From contig CATQHQ010000001.1 in the NCBI GenBank assembly GCA_958296005.1, positions 698,134-762,133 of the forward strand: DNA of 64,000 nt. The letters run 5' to 3'. This document shows positions 26,496 to 35,211 of the stretch, in pieces; the first letter of the stretch is position 1, and every line of letters begins with the position of its first letter. The stretch is from Longimicrobiales bacterium (GTDB lineage Bacteria > Gemmatimonadota > Gemmatimonadetes > Longimicrobiales > Gaopeijiaceae). The position numbers and the translations under genes were made by a program. The notes under the pieces are model-generated. The model ran no database searches. It worked only from the letters and a program-made list of their open reading frames with translations, and was not told the origin of the DNA.

Positions 26496-26912
26496 TCAGC
26501 AGTGCTGGTCCAGGGCAGCCTTCAGGTCCGCCGCAATCTCCGGCGCCGAGCGGCCTTCGATCTGGAACCGCTCCAGCATGAACACCACGTCCCCGTCCTT
26601 GAGCAGGCCGATCGACGGCGACGACGGCGGGTAGCCTACCAACTGCTTCCGGGCTTCGGCGGTTGCCGCCACGTCCTGTCCCGCGAATACGGTGACCTTG
26701 TGGTCCGGTTGCTTGGGACCCCGGAGGGCCATCGCCACGGCAGGCCGGAAGAGGCCGGCGGCGCAGCCGCACACCGAGTTGACCGCCACGAGCACGGTGC
26801 CTTCCATGGCGTCCATGGCCTGGGTCACGTCCTCGGCGCTGCGGAGCTCTTGAAAGCCGACCTGGGCAAGGTCTTGCCGCATCGGAGCGACCATCATCTC
26901 TGGGTAGGGCAT
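26496..26912 (-). CDS. Bacilliredoxin (BrxA/BrxB family)
   Basis: A 138-residue thioredoxin-fold protein beginning MPYPEMMVAPMRQDLAQVGF, as in the YphP/YqiW family, with the redox motif Cys48-Gly-Cys50 in VAVNSVCGCAAG. Family members remove bacillithiol from proteins; a genome with a DinB-type thiol transferase nearby would fit, but thiol chemistry here is an inference. The frame is open to 27101, yet ATG 26912 with GGAGAG upstream matches the family N-terminus. It is divergent from the molybdoenzyme operon. Confidence 0.88.
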   Translation of the reverse strand: MPYPEMMVAPMRQDLAQVGFQELRSAEDVTQAMDAMEGTVLVAVNSVCGCAAGLFRPAVAMALRGPKQPDHKVTVFAGQDVAATAEARKQLVGYPPSSPSIGLLKDGDVVFMLERFQIEGRSAPEIAADLKAALDQHC

Positions 26913-27095
26913 CTCGCATCTCTCCGTAGGGTCTCGCATCCCGTCGGCCAAGCTGCCGACGCATCCGTAGTCTACCGAGAACCCCCCCATGGTTCCAGAG
27001 GGCGGGGCTGGCCGACGAGCCCCTGCCGGGCCGATATTGCACGTGGGATGTGTTGTTGCAATCGGGAGGTCGCCGGCATGGAGGAGTCCGCGTAA

Positions 27096-27563
27096 ATGCA
27101 AGTCGTCCGCCTACGGGTGAATGGGGACGAGCGGGCCTGCGGCGTGCCTGCCCACTACACCCTGCTGGAGACACTGCGCTACGGGCTTGGCCTGACCGGC
27201 TCCAAGCAGGGGTGCGACAAGGGCGACTGCGGCGCGTGCACGGTGATTCTGGACGGTCGGGCGGTCCTGTCGTGCCTCACGCTGGCGCGGGAGGCGGAGG
27301 GACGAGAGCTCCGCACGGTGGAAGGGCTGGCGATCGGAACCGAACCCCACCCGGTGCAGGACCAGTTCGACTTGGCCGGCGCGGCCCAGTGCGGCTTCTG
27401 CACGCCGGGCATCCTGTGCAGCTCGGTGGCGCTTCTGGAGCGGAACCCGTCGCCGTCTCGGGAGGAGGTCCGCGCCGCTCTGGCCGGCAACCTTTGCCGC
27501 TGCACGGGCTACGAGAAGATCTACGACGCGGTCGAGGCCGCTGCCCGAAAGATGGGCCAGTGA
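27096..27563 (+). CDS. hcrC: Molybdoenzyme [2Fe-2S] subunit (4-hydroxybenzoyl-CoA reductase gamma-like)
   Basis: A 155-residue iron-sulfur subunit of the xanthine dehydrogenase family. The plant-type cluster uses Cys40, Cys45, Cys48 and Cys60 (GCDKGDCGACTV) and the second cluster Cys99, Cys102, Cys134 and Cys136 (QCGFCTPG and NLCRCTGY). GGAGG precedes the ATG. It is the first gene of a coupled operon with the Mo and FAD subunits. Assignment to the Hcr branch rests mainly on the FAD subunit described at 30942. Confidence 0.85.
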   Translation: MQVVRLRVNGDERACGVPAHYTLLETLRYGLGLTGSKQGCDKGDCGACTVILDGRAVLSCLTLAREAEGRELRTVEGLAIGTEPHPVQDQFDLAGAAQCGFCTPGILCSSVALLERNPSPSREEVRAALAGNLCRCTGYEKIYDAVEAAARKMGQ

Positions 27564-29965
27564 TTCGGCCGGCGGCTGGCGGTGCGGCTCAGGCTCCCGA
27601 GGCGCTCTCCGTCGTCGGCCGGCGGATGCGCAAGGTGGACGGGCTGGCCAAGGCCACCGGTCGGGCGCGCTACACCGACGACATCGCGCTCCCGGGGATG
27701 CTCCACGGCAAGATCCTGCGGAGCCCCCACCCCCATGCGCGCATCTTGGCGATCGACACGTCCAGGGCGGCGGCGCTGGAGGGCGTCCATGCCGTCGTGA
27801 CTGGACGCGACATGCCCACGACCTACGGGATCATCCCATGGACCCCGGACGAGCACCCGCTGTGCGTTGACCGGGTCCGCTACGTTGGCGACGGGGTCGC
27901 CGCGGTGGCCGCGGTGGACGAGGACACGGCCAACGCCGCGCTCGAGCTCGTCGAAGTCGCCTACGAGGAGCTTCCCGCCTACCTGGACCCTCACGACGCG
28001 ATCGCCGCCGCCGACGGTCCCTTCATCCACGAGCCCCGCAAGCCCGGGCGGAACGGCAATGTCACGAAGGTGGTGAAGCTGGCGTTCGGCGATGTGGAGG
28101 CGGGGATCGCCGCGGCTCGGGAGGAGGGCGGCGTGGTGGTGGAGGGCGACTACTTCTTCGAGGGCACCACCCACACGCCGATCGAGCCCCACTGCGCCAT
28201 TGGCTTGGCCGACGCTTCGGGCAAGTTGACCGTGTGGTCCGCGACCCAGGTCCCCCACTACCTGCACCGGGAGCTGGCTCGGGTGCTGGAGCTGGACCCG
28301 GCGATGGTGCGGGTAGTGCAGCCTCCCGTCGGCGGCGCCTTCGGAGGGAAGTCGGAGCCGTTCGACTTGGAGTTCTGCGTCGCGAAGCTCTCCATGATCA
28401 CCGGCCGCCCGGTGAAGATACTCTACACCCGGGAGGAGGTCTTCTACTCCCACCGGGGCCGCCATCCCTTCCACATGCGCTACCGCACTGGCGCCCGAGC
28501 CGACGGCGTCCTTGCGGCGGTGGACGCCGAGATCGTCATGGACGGGGGCGCATACGCATCCTTTGGGCTGGTGACGACCTACTACTCCGGCCAGCTCCTC
28601 ACGGCCCCGTACCAGATGCCGGCGTACCGCTTCCATTCCACCCGCGCCTACACCAACAAGCCGGCGTGCGGGCCCAAGCGCGGCCACGGCTCGGTGCAGC
28701 CCCGCTTCGCCTTCGAGGTCCAGCTGGATCGGATTGCGGAGGCGCTGGAGATCGATCCCATAGAGCTGCGGCGGCGCAACGCCCTGGGCGAGGGGACCCG
28801 GACGGTCAACGACCTGCGCGTCACGTCCAACGGGTTCCTCGAGTGCTTGGCAATGGTCGAAGACGCCAGCGCCTGGCGCCGCAAGTTCCGACGGCTCCCG
28901 TACGGTCGAGGCGTCGGCGTGGCCGGCTCCACCTACATCTCCGGCACCAACTACCCGGTCTACCCCAACGACATGCCCCAGTCCGCCGTGCAGCTCCAGG
29001 TGGACCGGTCGGGGCGGGTGGCCGTGTTCTCGGGGGCGTCGGAGATCGGCCAAGGCGTCGATTCGATGGTGGCCTACGTGGTGGCCGAGGAGCTGGGCGT
29101 GCCGCTGGACCACGTGCGGGTGTTCGCGGGCGACACCGACTTCACGCCGGTGGACCTGGGCGCCTACTCCTCTCGGGTCACGTTCATGCTGGGGAACGCC
29201 TGCATCGACGCCGCGCGCCGGGTGAAGCGGCAGGTGCAGAAAGTGGTCGCCGAGGCGTGGGACGCGAAGCCGCAGGAGGTCCTGCTCGCCGGAGGGTTGG
29301 CGGTACGCGCCGGCGACACGGGGACCCAGATGCCGATCCGCGAGGCCTTCAACTTGGCCGAGGCGGCGTTCGGCGCCTTGGGGGCCACCGGGTCCTACGA
29401 CACGCCCAAGGACGTCCACGGGAGCTACCGGGGCGCCACAATAGGCGCGTCGCCCGCCTACTCCTTCACGGCCCATGTGGCCGAGGTGGAAGTTGACCCG
29501 GAGACCGGGTTCGTGGACGTGGTGCAGATATGGATCGCCCACGACTGCGGACGGGCGCTGAACCCGGTGCTGGTGGAGGGCCAGATGGAGGGCTCGGCGT
29601 ACATGGGCTTCGCCGAGGCGATCATGGAGGAACAGATCTTCAAGACCGCGGACCAGGGGCGCGCCGGCCTCCACAACGCCCCGTCGCTGCTGGACTACCG
29701 GATCCCCACCAGCCTGGACACGCCGGCGTTGCGCTCGCTGATCGTAGAGTCGATCGACCCCGAGGGACCCTACGGCGCCAAGGAGGCCGGCGAGGGGCCG
29801 CTCCACCCGTCGATTCCAGCGATCGCCAATGCCATCTACGACGCGGTGGGCGTGCGGATGAACGCGCTTCCGTTCTCGCCGCCCAGAGTGTGGCGGGCGC
29901 TTCAGGCGGAGGCGGCTCGAACTCCCGCCGCCCGTTCGGCGGCAACCCCCGCCGCGGTCTCGTGA
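27560..29965 (+). CDS. hcrA: Molybdopterin catalytic subunit (4-hydroxybenzoyl-CoA reductase alpha-like)
   Basis: An 801-residue Mo-cofactor subunit. GTG 27560 overlaps the stop of the preceding gene. It opens SVVGRRMRKVDGLAKATGRARYTDDI, then has the cofactor-contact sequences PVGGAFGGKSEP, GRHPFHMRYRTG, ASEIGQGVDSM and the active-site glutamate region YGAKEAGEGPLHPSIPAI. Hcr enzymes reductively remove the phenolic hydroxyl of 4-hydroxybenzoyl-CoA in aromatic degradation; related oxidases act on other heterocycles or aldehydes, so the substrate is not certain. Confidence 0.82.
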   Translation: MIRPAAGGAAQAPEALSVVGRRMRKVDGLAKATGRARYTDDIALPGMLHGKILRSPHPHARILAIDTSRAAALEGVHAVVTGRDMPTTYGIIPWTPDEHPLCVDRVRYVGDGVAAVAAVDEDTANAALELVEVAYEELPAYLDPHDAIAAADGPFIHEPRKPGRNGNVTKVVKLAFGDVEAGIAAAREEGGVVVEGDYFFEGTTHTPIEPHCAIGLADASGKLTVWSATQVPHYLHRELARVLELDPAMVRVVQPPVGGAFGGKSEPFDLEFCVAKLSMITGRPVKILYTREEVFYSHRGRHPFHMRYRTGARADGVLAAVDAEIVMDGGAYASFGLVTTYYSGQLLTAPYQMPAYRFHSTRAYTNKPACGPKRGHGSVQPRFAFEVQLDRIAEALEIDPIELRRRNALGEGTRTVNDLRVTSNGFLECLAMVEDASAWRRKFRRLPYGRGVGVAGSTYISGTNYPVYPNDMPQSAVQLQVDRSGRVAVFSGASEIGQGVDSMVAYVVAEELGVPLDHVRVFAGDTDFTPVDLGAYSSRVTFMLGNACIDAARRVKRQVQKVVAEAWDAKPQEVLLAGGLAVRAGDTGTQMPIREAFNLAEAAFGALGATGSYDTPKDVHGSYRGATIGASPAYSFTAHVAEVEVDPETGFVDVVQIWIAHDCGRALNPVLVEGQMEGSAYMGFAEAIMEEQIFKTADQGRAGLHNAPSLLDYRIPTSLDTPALRSLIVESIDPEGPYGAKEAGEGPLHPSIPAIANAIYDAVGVRMNALPFSPPRVWRALQAEAARTPAARSAATPAAVS

Positions 29966-30939
29966 AGCCGGTGCGCGGGACGCCCCGCCGACTTGCGTGC
30001 GCCAGTGGACTGGTCCTGGCGGCGTTGTCCACCAGCGGGCCAGCGGAGCTGCGCGCGCAAGACGCTGCAATGCGCCCAGCCGGCGGAACGCCCCGGGATT
30101 GGGAGATCGCCCGCGAGCAGGTGGCGTGGGCGCTGGAGCGGGGACTCGGCGCGGCGCCCGAGTTCGGCCACGTGGTCGCCTCCATCGGCGAGCGGTTCGT
30201 GGGCGCCGCCTACGAGCCGGGCACGCTGGAGCTCCCCGGCCCGGAGCGGTTGGTGGTCAACCTGGAGACGCTGGACTGCGTGACGTTCGTGGAGACCGTG
30301 CTGGTGCTCTCGCGGCTGGTGCGGGCCGCCCCGCCGGAGATCGTGAACGACCCGGAGCGCTTCCGTGCCGCGTACCGCCGAGAACTGACCCGCATCCGCT
30401 ACCGGGGCGGGTCGCTGGACGGGTACGCGAGCCGGCTCCACTACTTCAGCGAGTGGATCGCCGACGCCGAGGCGAAGGGCGTGGCGACGGAGGTCTCGCA
30501 GGTGCTGGGCGGGACGATCGACGACTCCCCGATCGACTTCATGTCCACGCACCCCGAGGCCTACCGCCAGCTCGCCGATTCGGCGGCTCTGGCCCGGATC
30601 GTCGCCGTCGAGGCCCGGTTGGCCGGGGTCCCGCGCTTCTACGTGCCGGCCGCCGAGATCGAGGCCAAGGCCGGCGAGATCCGCACCGGCGACGTCATCG
30701 CCGCCACCAGCACGGTTCCTGGGCTCGACGTGGCCCACACGGGCATCGCGGTCTGGCGCGACGGCGCCCTGCGGCTCCTCCACGCGCCCCTGGTCGGCTC
30801 CCACGTCCAACTGTCCGACGAGACCATTGCGGAGCGCATCGGTCGGATCAGCGGCCAAGACGGCATCATGGTGGCGCGGCCCGTGGATCCGGCGGCGCCC
30901 GGCCGTCCTCCGCCCGGCAACCTCCAAGGCGATCGCTGA
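29962..30939 (+). CDS. DUF1460 N-acetylmuramoyl-L-alanine amidase-like protein
   Basis: A 325-residue exported protein starting at GTG 29962, which overlaps the preceding stop. The signal region is LACASGLVLAALSTSGPAELRAQ. DUF1460 proteins are NlpC/P60-related peptidoglycan amidases; the expected catalytic cysteine is in VNLETLDCVTFVE and the histidine in LDVAHTGIAVWR. Its place between the molybdenum and FAD subunits of one enzyme is odd, as a cell-wall amidase has no known role there. Confidence 0.83.
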   Translation: MKPVRGTPRRLACASGLVLAALSTSGPAELRAQDAAMRPAGGTPRDWEIAREQVAWALERGLGAAPEFGHVVASIGERFVGAAYEPGTLELPGPERLVVNLETLDCVTFVETVLVLSRLVRAAPPEIVNDPERFRAAYRRELTRIRYRGGSLDGYASRLHYFSEWIADAEAKGVATEVSQVLGGTIDDSPIDFMSTHPEAYRQLADSAALARIVAVEARLAGVPRFYVPAAEIEAKAGEIRTGDVIAATSTVPGLDVAHTGIAVWRDGALRLLHAPLVGSHVQLSDETIAERIGRISGQDGIMVARPVDPAAPGRPPPGNLQGDR

Positions 30940-30941
30940 CC

Positions 30942-31973
30942 GTGCTGCGGCTGCATCCCTTCCGGTACCACCGCCCGACCACGGTGGACGAAGCCGTCGC
31001 CCTGCTCGCCCAGCACGGCCCCGACGCCATGCCGATCGCCGGCGGCACCGACCTCATGCCCAACATGAAGCACCGGCTCTTCACGCCCGGTCATGTGGTG
31101 TCGATCAACGGAATCGACGCCATGCGCGGGATCGGCTTCGTGGACGGCCAAGGCAACGAAGGCAACGGCTCCCGCCCCGGCCGCTGGCTCCGAATCGGCG
31201 CCCTGGTGACGCTGGCGAAGGTCGCTCGCCACCCCACCGTGCGTCGCCGCTTTCCCGCCTTGGCCGACGCCGCCGGGCTCGTGGCCGGACCCCAGCTCCG
31301 CAACATGGGTACGATCGGCGGCAACGTCTGCCTGGACACGCGCTGCACGTACTACAACCAGACCGAGTTCTGGCGCCGGGCGCTGGGGTGCTGCCTGAAG
31401 AAGGACGGCGACACGTGCCACGTCACGAAAGTCGGGAAGAAGTGCGTGGCGGCCCATTCGGCGGACACGCCCCCGAACCTCGTCGCCCTCGGTGCCAAGC
31501 TGGTCTTGGTCGGCCCTAGCGGAAGCCGGCAGATCGACGCCGCCGACTTCTTTGTGACCGACGGCATCTGGAACACCCGCCGCGCGCCCAACGAACTCCT
31601 CACCGAACTCCTCTTGCCGGTTCCGCCGGATTCGGACCCGACCCGACGAAGCGCCTATCGGAAGCTGCGGCAACGCAAGTCGATCGACTTCCCCCTGCTG
31701 TCGGTGGCGGTCGCCGGCGACTTTGACGAAAACGGGACGCTGGAGCGTATCGTCGGCGTGGTGTCGGCCCTCGGCGCCCGTCCCCGAGTGCTGACCGGGT
31801 GGAACGAGATGGCCGCCGGCAAGCGTCTGGAGACGGGTCTCGTGGAGCGACTTGCAGAGCGTGCTTGGGAGCAGTGCCGACCCCTGGAGAACATGATCGT
31901 GGAAGCCGAGTGGCGCCGGGCGATGGTGCGGGTCTACGTGAAGCGGGCGCTGGAAGGACTGACGAGAGCGTGA
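30942..31973 (+). CDS. hcrB: FAD / [4Fe-4S] subunit (4-hydroxybenzoyl-CoA reductase beta-like)
   Basis: A 343-residue FAD-binding subunit of the molybdenum hydroxylase family (PIAGGTDLMPNMKH, QLRNMGTIGGNVCLDTRC). It carries the extra loop that marks HcrB, with Cys135, Cys151, Cys159 and Cys168 spaced C-x15-C-x7-C-x8-C, which as I recall is the [4Fe-4S] ligand spacing of Thauera HcrB. That extra cluster is used to drive low-potential electrons, so a reductase rather than an oxidase is favoured. GTG 30942 lies two bases after the DUF1460 stop. Confidence 0.85.
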   Translation: MLRLHPFRYHRPTTVDEAVALLAQHGPDAMPIAGGTDLMPNMKHRLFTPGHVVSINGIDAMRGIGFVDGQGNEGNGSRPGRWLRIGALVTLAKVARHPTVRRRFPALADAAGLVAGPQLRNMGTIGGNVCLDTRCTYYNQTEFWRRALGCCLKKDGDTCHVTKVGKKCVAAHSADTPPNLVALGAKLVLVGPSGSRQIDAADFFVTDGIWNTRRAPNELLTELLLPVPPDSDPTRRSAYRKLRQRKSIDFPLLSVAVAGDFDENGTLERIVGVVSALGARPRVLTGWNEMAAGKRLETGLVERLAERAWEQCRPLENMIVEAEWRRAMVRVYVKRALEGLTRA

Positions 31974-32506
31974 AGGCACGGCAACGGCAATCCGAGCGGA
32001 ATCGGCCTATCTACCGCGAGCGCACATGGGTGCCGCTCTGGTTCTGGATCCTGATCTGGGGCGCCTGTCTGCTGGGCGCGGGCTCGGCGCTGCACGCCCT
32101 CTACGTCGAGTCCGCTGGTCCGGGCGCGCTCGGGACAGGCGAGCAGCCGTCGGCCGGCCTGCTTGTGGTCGTCTCCGGACTCCTGCTCCTCCTTCCCATC
32201 CTCTTGACGCTGGCGTCCTCCTGCTTGGACGTGGAAGTGCGAACCGGTCACCTGTTCGTGGCGTTCGGACCGTTCCACCTGCTGCACAAGCGCATCCGGT
32301 GGTCTGCCATGGAAGCCGTGGAAGCCGTGAGCTACCGTCCCATCAGGGAGTTCGGCGGCTGGGGACTCCGAATCCGCAAACGCAAGACGGCCTGGACGAT
32401 CCGAGGCAGTCAAGCCGCCCGAATCACCTTGTCCAGCGGCAAGCGGGTCTACGTGGGCTCGCGCTTTCCCCATCGGCTGGTCGCGAAGATCCGTCAGCAA
32501 CTTTAG
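31970..32506 (+). CDS. Hypothetical membrane protein, two helices and PH-like tail
   Basis: I do not recognise this 178-residue protein with certainty. GTG 31970 overlaps the stop of hcrB, so it belongs to the operon. After a basic N-terminus it has two hydrophobic segments (about 18-40 and 58-78), then a region with alternating beta-like pattern (LFVAFGPFHLLHKRIRW, AWTIRGSQAARITLSSGKRV, FPHRLVAKI) that resembles bacterial PH domains. Role unknown. Confidence 0.65.
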   Translation: MKARQRQSERNRPIYRERTWVPLWFWILIWGACLLGAGSALHALYVESAGPGALGTGEQPSAGLLVVVSGLLLLLPILLTLASSCLDVEVRTGHLFVAFGPFHLLHKRIRWSAMEAVEAVSYRPIREFGGWGLRIRKRKTAWTIRGSQAARITLSSGKRVYVGSRFPHRLVAKIRQQL

Positions 32507-32536
32507 GACTCGCGGGGGCGGCACGACGACTCGAGC

Positions 32537-33820
32537 TCATGCCCGCTCCAGCACCATCGCGAACCCGAGGCCGCCGGCGGCGCACACCGTGACCAGGCCG
32601 AACTGGCGGTCGCGACGGCGCAGTTCGTTGAGCAGGGTGATCGTCAGCCGCCCGCCCGTGGCCCCGAAGGGGTGCCCCAGAGCTATTGACCCGCCCATCA
32701 CGTTGATCTTCTCCGGGTCCGGGTGGCCGACTCGACCTGCCCGCCCGAGCTCGCCCTTGCAGAAGTCGTCAGAGTCCCACGCCCGCAGGTTGGAGAGCAC
32801 CTGGGCCGAGAAGGCTTCGTGCATCTCCAGCAGGTCGATCTCCGCCATGCCGATGCCGGCACGGTCCAATGCGAGGGGAGCAGCGTAGGCCGGGCCTTGC
32901 AATAGCTGCTTGCCGGGGTCGAGGGCGGCGAACGCGAAGCTGCGCACGTAGCCGAGGGGTTCCAGCCCCAGAGATCGGGCGCGTTCCGGGGAGGCCAGCA
33001 GAACTGCCGACGCCCCGTCGGTGAGAGGCGACGAGTTGCCCGCCGTGACCGAGCCGAACCTGCGGTCGAAGACGGGGCGGAGCGCCCCGAGCGCCTCCAG
33101 CGACGTGTCGGGTCGGGTTCCGTTGTCCTGCGTGACGGTGGTTTGGTACTTGGGCGGCAGGTAGACGGGGGCGATCTCATCCGTCAGGCGGCCGTCCTCC
33201 GTCCCGGCGTGGGCTTTCTGGTGGGACTCGAGGGCCCAACAGTCCTGGTCCTCCCGGGAGATGCCGTTCTCCTTGGCCATCCGCTCGGCCGCCTCTCCCA
33301 TGGTTTCGCCCGTCGAGGGCTCCGCAATAGCTGGAGGCACCGGCGCCAAGTCCCTGGGGCGCACCTTTCTGAACGCCCGTAGCCGGGCCCCGAGGCTTCG
33401 CGCCCGGGACGCCTTCACCAAGGCGCCCGAGAGCCGATCCGAGACCAGGATGGGGATCCGCGAGAGGGACTCGGCACCGCCCGCCACGACGATGTCGGCG
33501 CCCCCCGTCTCGATCAGATTCGCGGCGTCGGCGACGGCTTGGTTCGACGAGGCGCACGCCCGAGAGACGGTGACCGCCGGCACGGAGGCCGGGAGCGTCG
33601 CCAACCCGACTTCCCTTGCCATGTTGGGTGCCCGGGGGTCGTGAACCACCGTGCCGAAGACGAGATGATCCACGTCTTCCGGCGGTAGCTGGACCCGGGC
33701 GAGGAGCTCCCGCACGGCGTGCTGTCCCAGCTCGATCGCCGATAGGCCGGCGAAGTGGGTGCCGGCCCTGGCAAAGGGCGTCCGGCAACCCGCCATGACG
33801 GCAACCCGCGTTCGACCCAT
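32537..33820 (-). CDS. fadI: Acetyl-CoA C-acyltransferase (thiolase), FadI-type
   Basis: A 427-residue thiolase for the last step of fatty-acid beta-oxidation. Acylated Cys89 lies in VSRACASSNQAV, the second cysteine is Cys413 in VCAAGGLGFAMVL, and the histidine loop is GHPFGATGG. The RDLAPVPPAIAEPSTGETMG segment is specific to the FadI branch. No FadJ partner is adjacent; an acyl-CoA dehydrogenase lies near 62 kb. Divergent from the alcohol dehydrogenase gene. Confidence 0.92.
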   Translation of the reverse strand: MGRTRVAVMAGCRTPFARAGTHFAGLSAIELGQHAVRELLARVQLPPEDVDHLVFGTVVHDPRAPNMAREVGLATLPASVPAVTVSRACASSNQAVADAANLIETGGADIVVAGGAESLSRIPILVSDRLSGALVKASRARSLGARLRAFRKVRPRDLAPVPPAIAEPSTGETMGEAAERMAKENGISREDQDCWALESHQKAHAGTEDGRLTDEIAPVYLPPKYQTTVTQDNGTRPDTSLEALGALRPVFDRRFGSVTAGNSSPLTDGASAVLLASPERARSLGLEPLGYVRSFAFAALDPGKQLLQGPAYAAPLALDRAGIGMAEIDLLEMHEAFSAQVLSNLRAWDSDDFCKGELGRAGRVGHPDPEKINVMGGSIALGHPFGATGGRLTITLLNELRRRDRQFGLVTVCAAGGLGFAMVLERA

Positions 33821-33933
33821 CGCCGATCTCCTCTCTTCCGTACGCCGTCGCGGCCCACGGTGCCATTGCGACGCACCGCCAAGTCGCCACTTTAGCGCGT
33901 CGCCTTGTCCAGCGCACTTCCATCCGTCGCACC

Positions 33934-35202
33934 ATGGAGAAGCCCAGCCCGGTGATCGCCGTCGAGTTCAACGTGACCGTGGCGGGGTACCTGCTCGCCA
34001 AGAGCCTGAGCCGGATCACCGATTCAGCGCTCCACGGCCGACTGTCGCGGCTGTCGTTGGTGGACCGTCCCGCTCCGGCCCTTCCCGGGGACGACTGGGT
34101 GCGGGTCGAAGTACTGCTGTGCGGGGTCTGCGGCAGCGACCTGGGCAACATCGCCTACAACTCCAGTCCAGCGATGGAGCCCTTCGGTTCCTTTCCGGCG
34201 GTGCTGGGCCACGAGATAGTGGGCCGTGTCGTCGAGACGGGACCGGGGGCGAGCCACCTGTCGCCGGGGCAGCGCGTGGTGATCGACCCGATGATCCATT
34301 GCGAGGCCCGGGGCCACCCAAGCGACCGATGGTGCCCGTCCTGTGTATCGGGCCTGCACGCCACCTGCGAGATGGCGGGGGAGGAAGGTTCGCTCGCGGT
34401 CGGCGGTCAGCCGCTGGCGCGAGGCCTCACAACCGGGTACCACCGCGACCTGCCGGGAGGCTGGGGCGAAGAGATCGTCGCCCACAGGCGCCAAGTGTTT
34501 CCGGTGCCGGAGGGGCTGGACGACAGGGTGGCGGTGCTGGCCGAGCCTCTCGCCATCGGCGTCCACGGCGTGCTGGGGAGCGGCGCGGTCCGGTCGCGGG
34601 GACCGGTTCTGGTGATCGGCAGCGGGACGATCGCCTTCGCAGCGATCTGGTCGCTTCGGGCGCTGGGGTACGAGGGACGCCTGATCGCCCAGGCGAAGCG
34701 CCCGCACGAGGTGGCGATGGCCCACGCCCTCGGCGCCGACGAAACCGCGACGCCCGGCGACGAAGCCCGCCAAGCCCTCGTGGACACCGGCACCCGCGCC
34801 TACATGCCCGTAGTGGGCGACGAAGTGTACGCCGGCGGCGGGTTCGACTTCGTCTTCGACTGCGTGGGCAACGCGTCCAGCTTGGCCCAGTCGCTGCGCT
34901 TCGCGTCGCCCCGCGGACGGATCGTGCTGCTGGGGTGCGCCGGGCAGCTGAAGAACCTCGACCTGACCTTCCTATGGGCGAGGGAGCTGCAGGTGCAGGG
35001 CTTCGTGGGCTATGGAATGGAAGAATGGGACGGCCGGCGACGCCACACCTTTGACGTGACGCTGGAGCGGATGGCGGCGGACGCCGGCGCGCTGGCCGGG
35101 CTGGTCACCCACGTCTTCCCGCTCGATCAGTACCGAGACGCGCTCCGGGCCGCCTACAACCACCGCCGCAGCGAGGCGCTGAAGGTCGTCCTGCAACCCT
35201 GA
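33934..35202 (+). CDS. Zinc-dependent medium-chain alcohol dehydrogenase
   Basis: A 422-residue MDR-family oxidoreductase. Catalytic zinc ligands are Cys66 in LCGVCGSDLG and His93-Glu94 in LGHEIVGRV; a CPSC...C cluster (about residues 139-149) may bind structural zinc. The Rossmann nucleotide site VLVIGSGTIAFAA is slightly irregular, and FDCVGNASSL follows. Substrate unknown. A long N-terminal part (about 45 residues) precedes the usual GroES-like domain. Confidence 0.85.
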   Translation: MEKPSPVIAVEFNVTVAGYLLAKSLSRITDSALHGRLSRLSLVDRPAPALPGDDWVRVEVLLCGVCGSDLGNIAYNSSPAMEPFGSFPAVLGHEIVGRVVETGPGASHLSPGQRVVIDPMIHCEARGHPSDRWCPSCVSGLHATCEMAGEEGSLAVGGQPLARGLTTGYHRDLPGGWGEEIVAHRRQVFPVPEGLDDRVAVLAEPLAIGVHGVLGSGAVRSRGPVLVIGSGTIAFAAIWSLRALGYEGRLIAQAKRPHEVAMAHALGADETATPGDEARQALVDTGTRAYMPVVGDEVYAGGGFDFVFDCVGNASSLAQSLRFASPRGRIVLLGCAGQLKNLDLTFLWARELQVQGFVGYGMEEWDGRRRHTFDVTLERMAADAGALAGLVTHVFPLDQYRDALRAAYNHRRSEALKVVLQP

Positions 35203-35211
35203 TCGGCCGCC

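Noticed and set aside
27179-30070. 849-codon minus-strand frame across the molybdoenzyme operon
   Set aside because: It is the shadow of the Mo subunit gene, which has full motif support on the plus strand.
27096-31973. Selenium-dependent molybdenum hydroxylase, suggested by selD in the genome
   Set aside because: The FAD subunit has the HcrB-specific [4Fe-4S] loop and no selenium-cofactor maturation genes (such as yqeB/yqeC) are adjacent; Hcr-like is the simpler reading.
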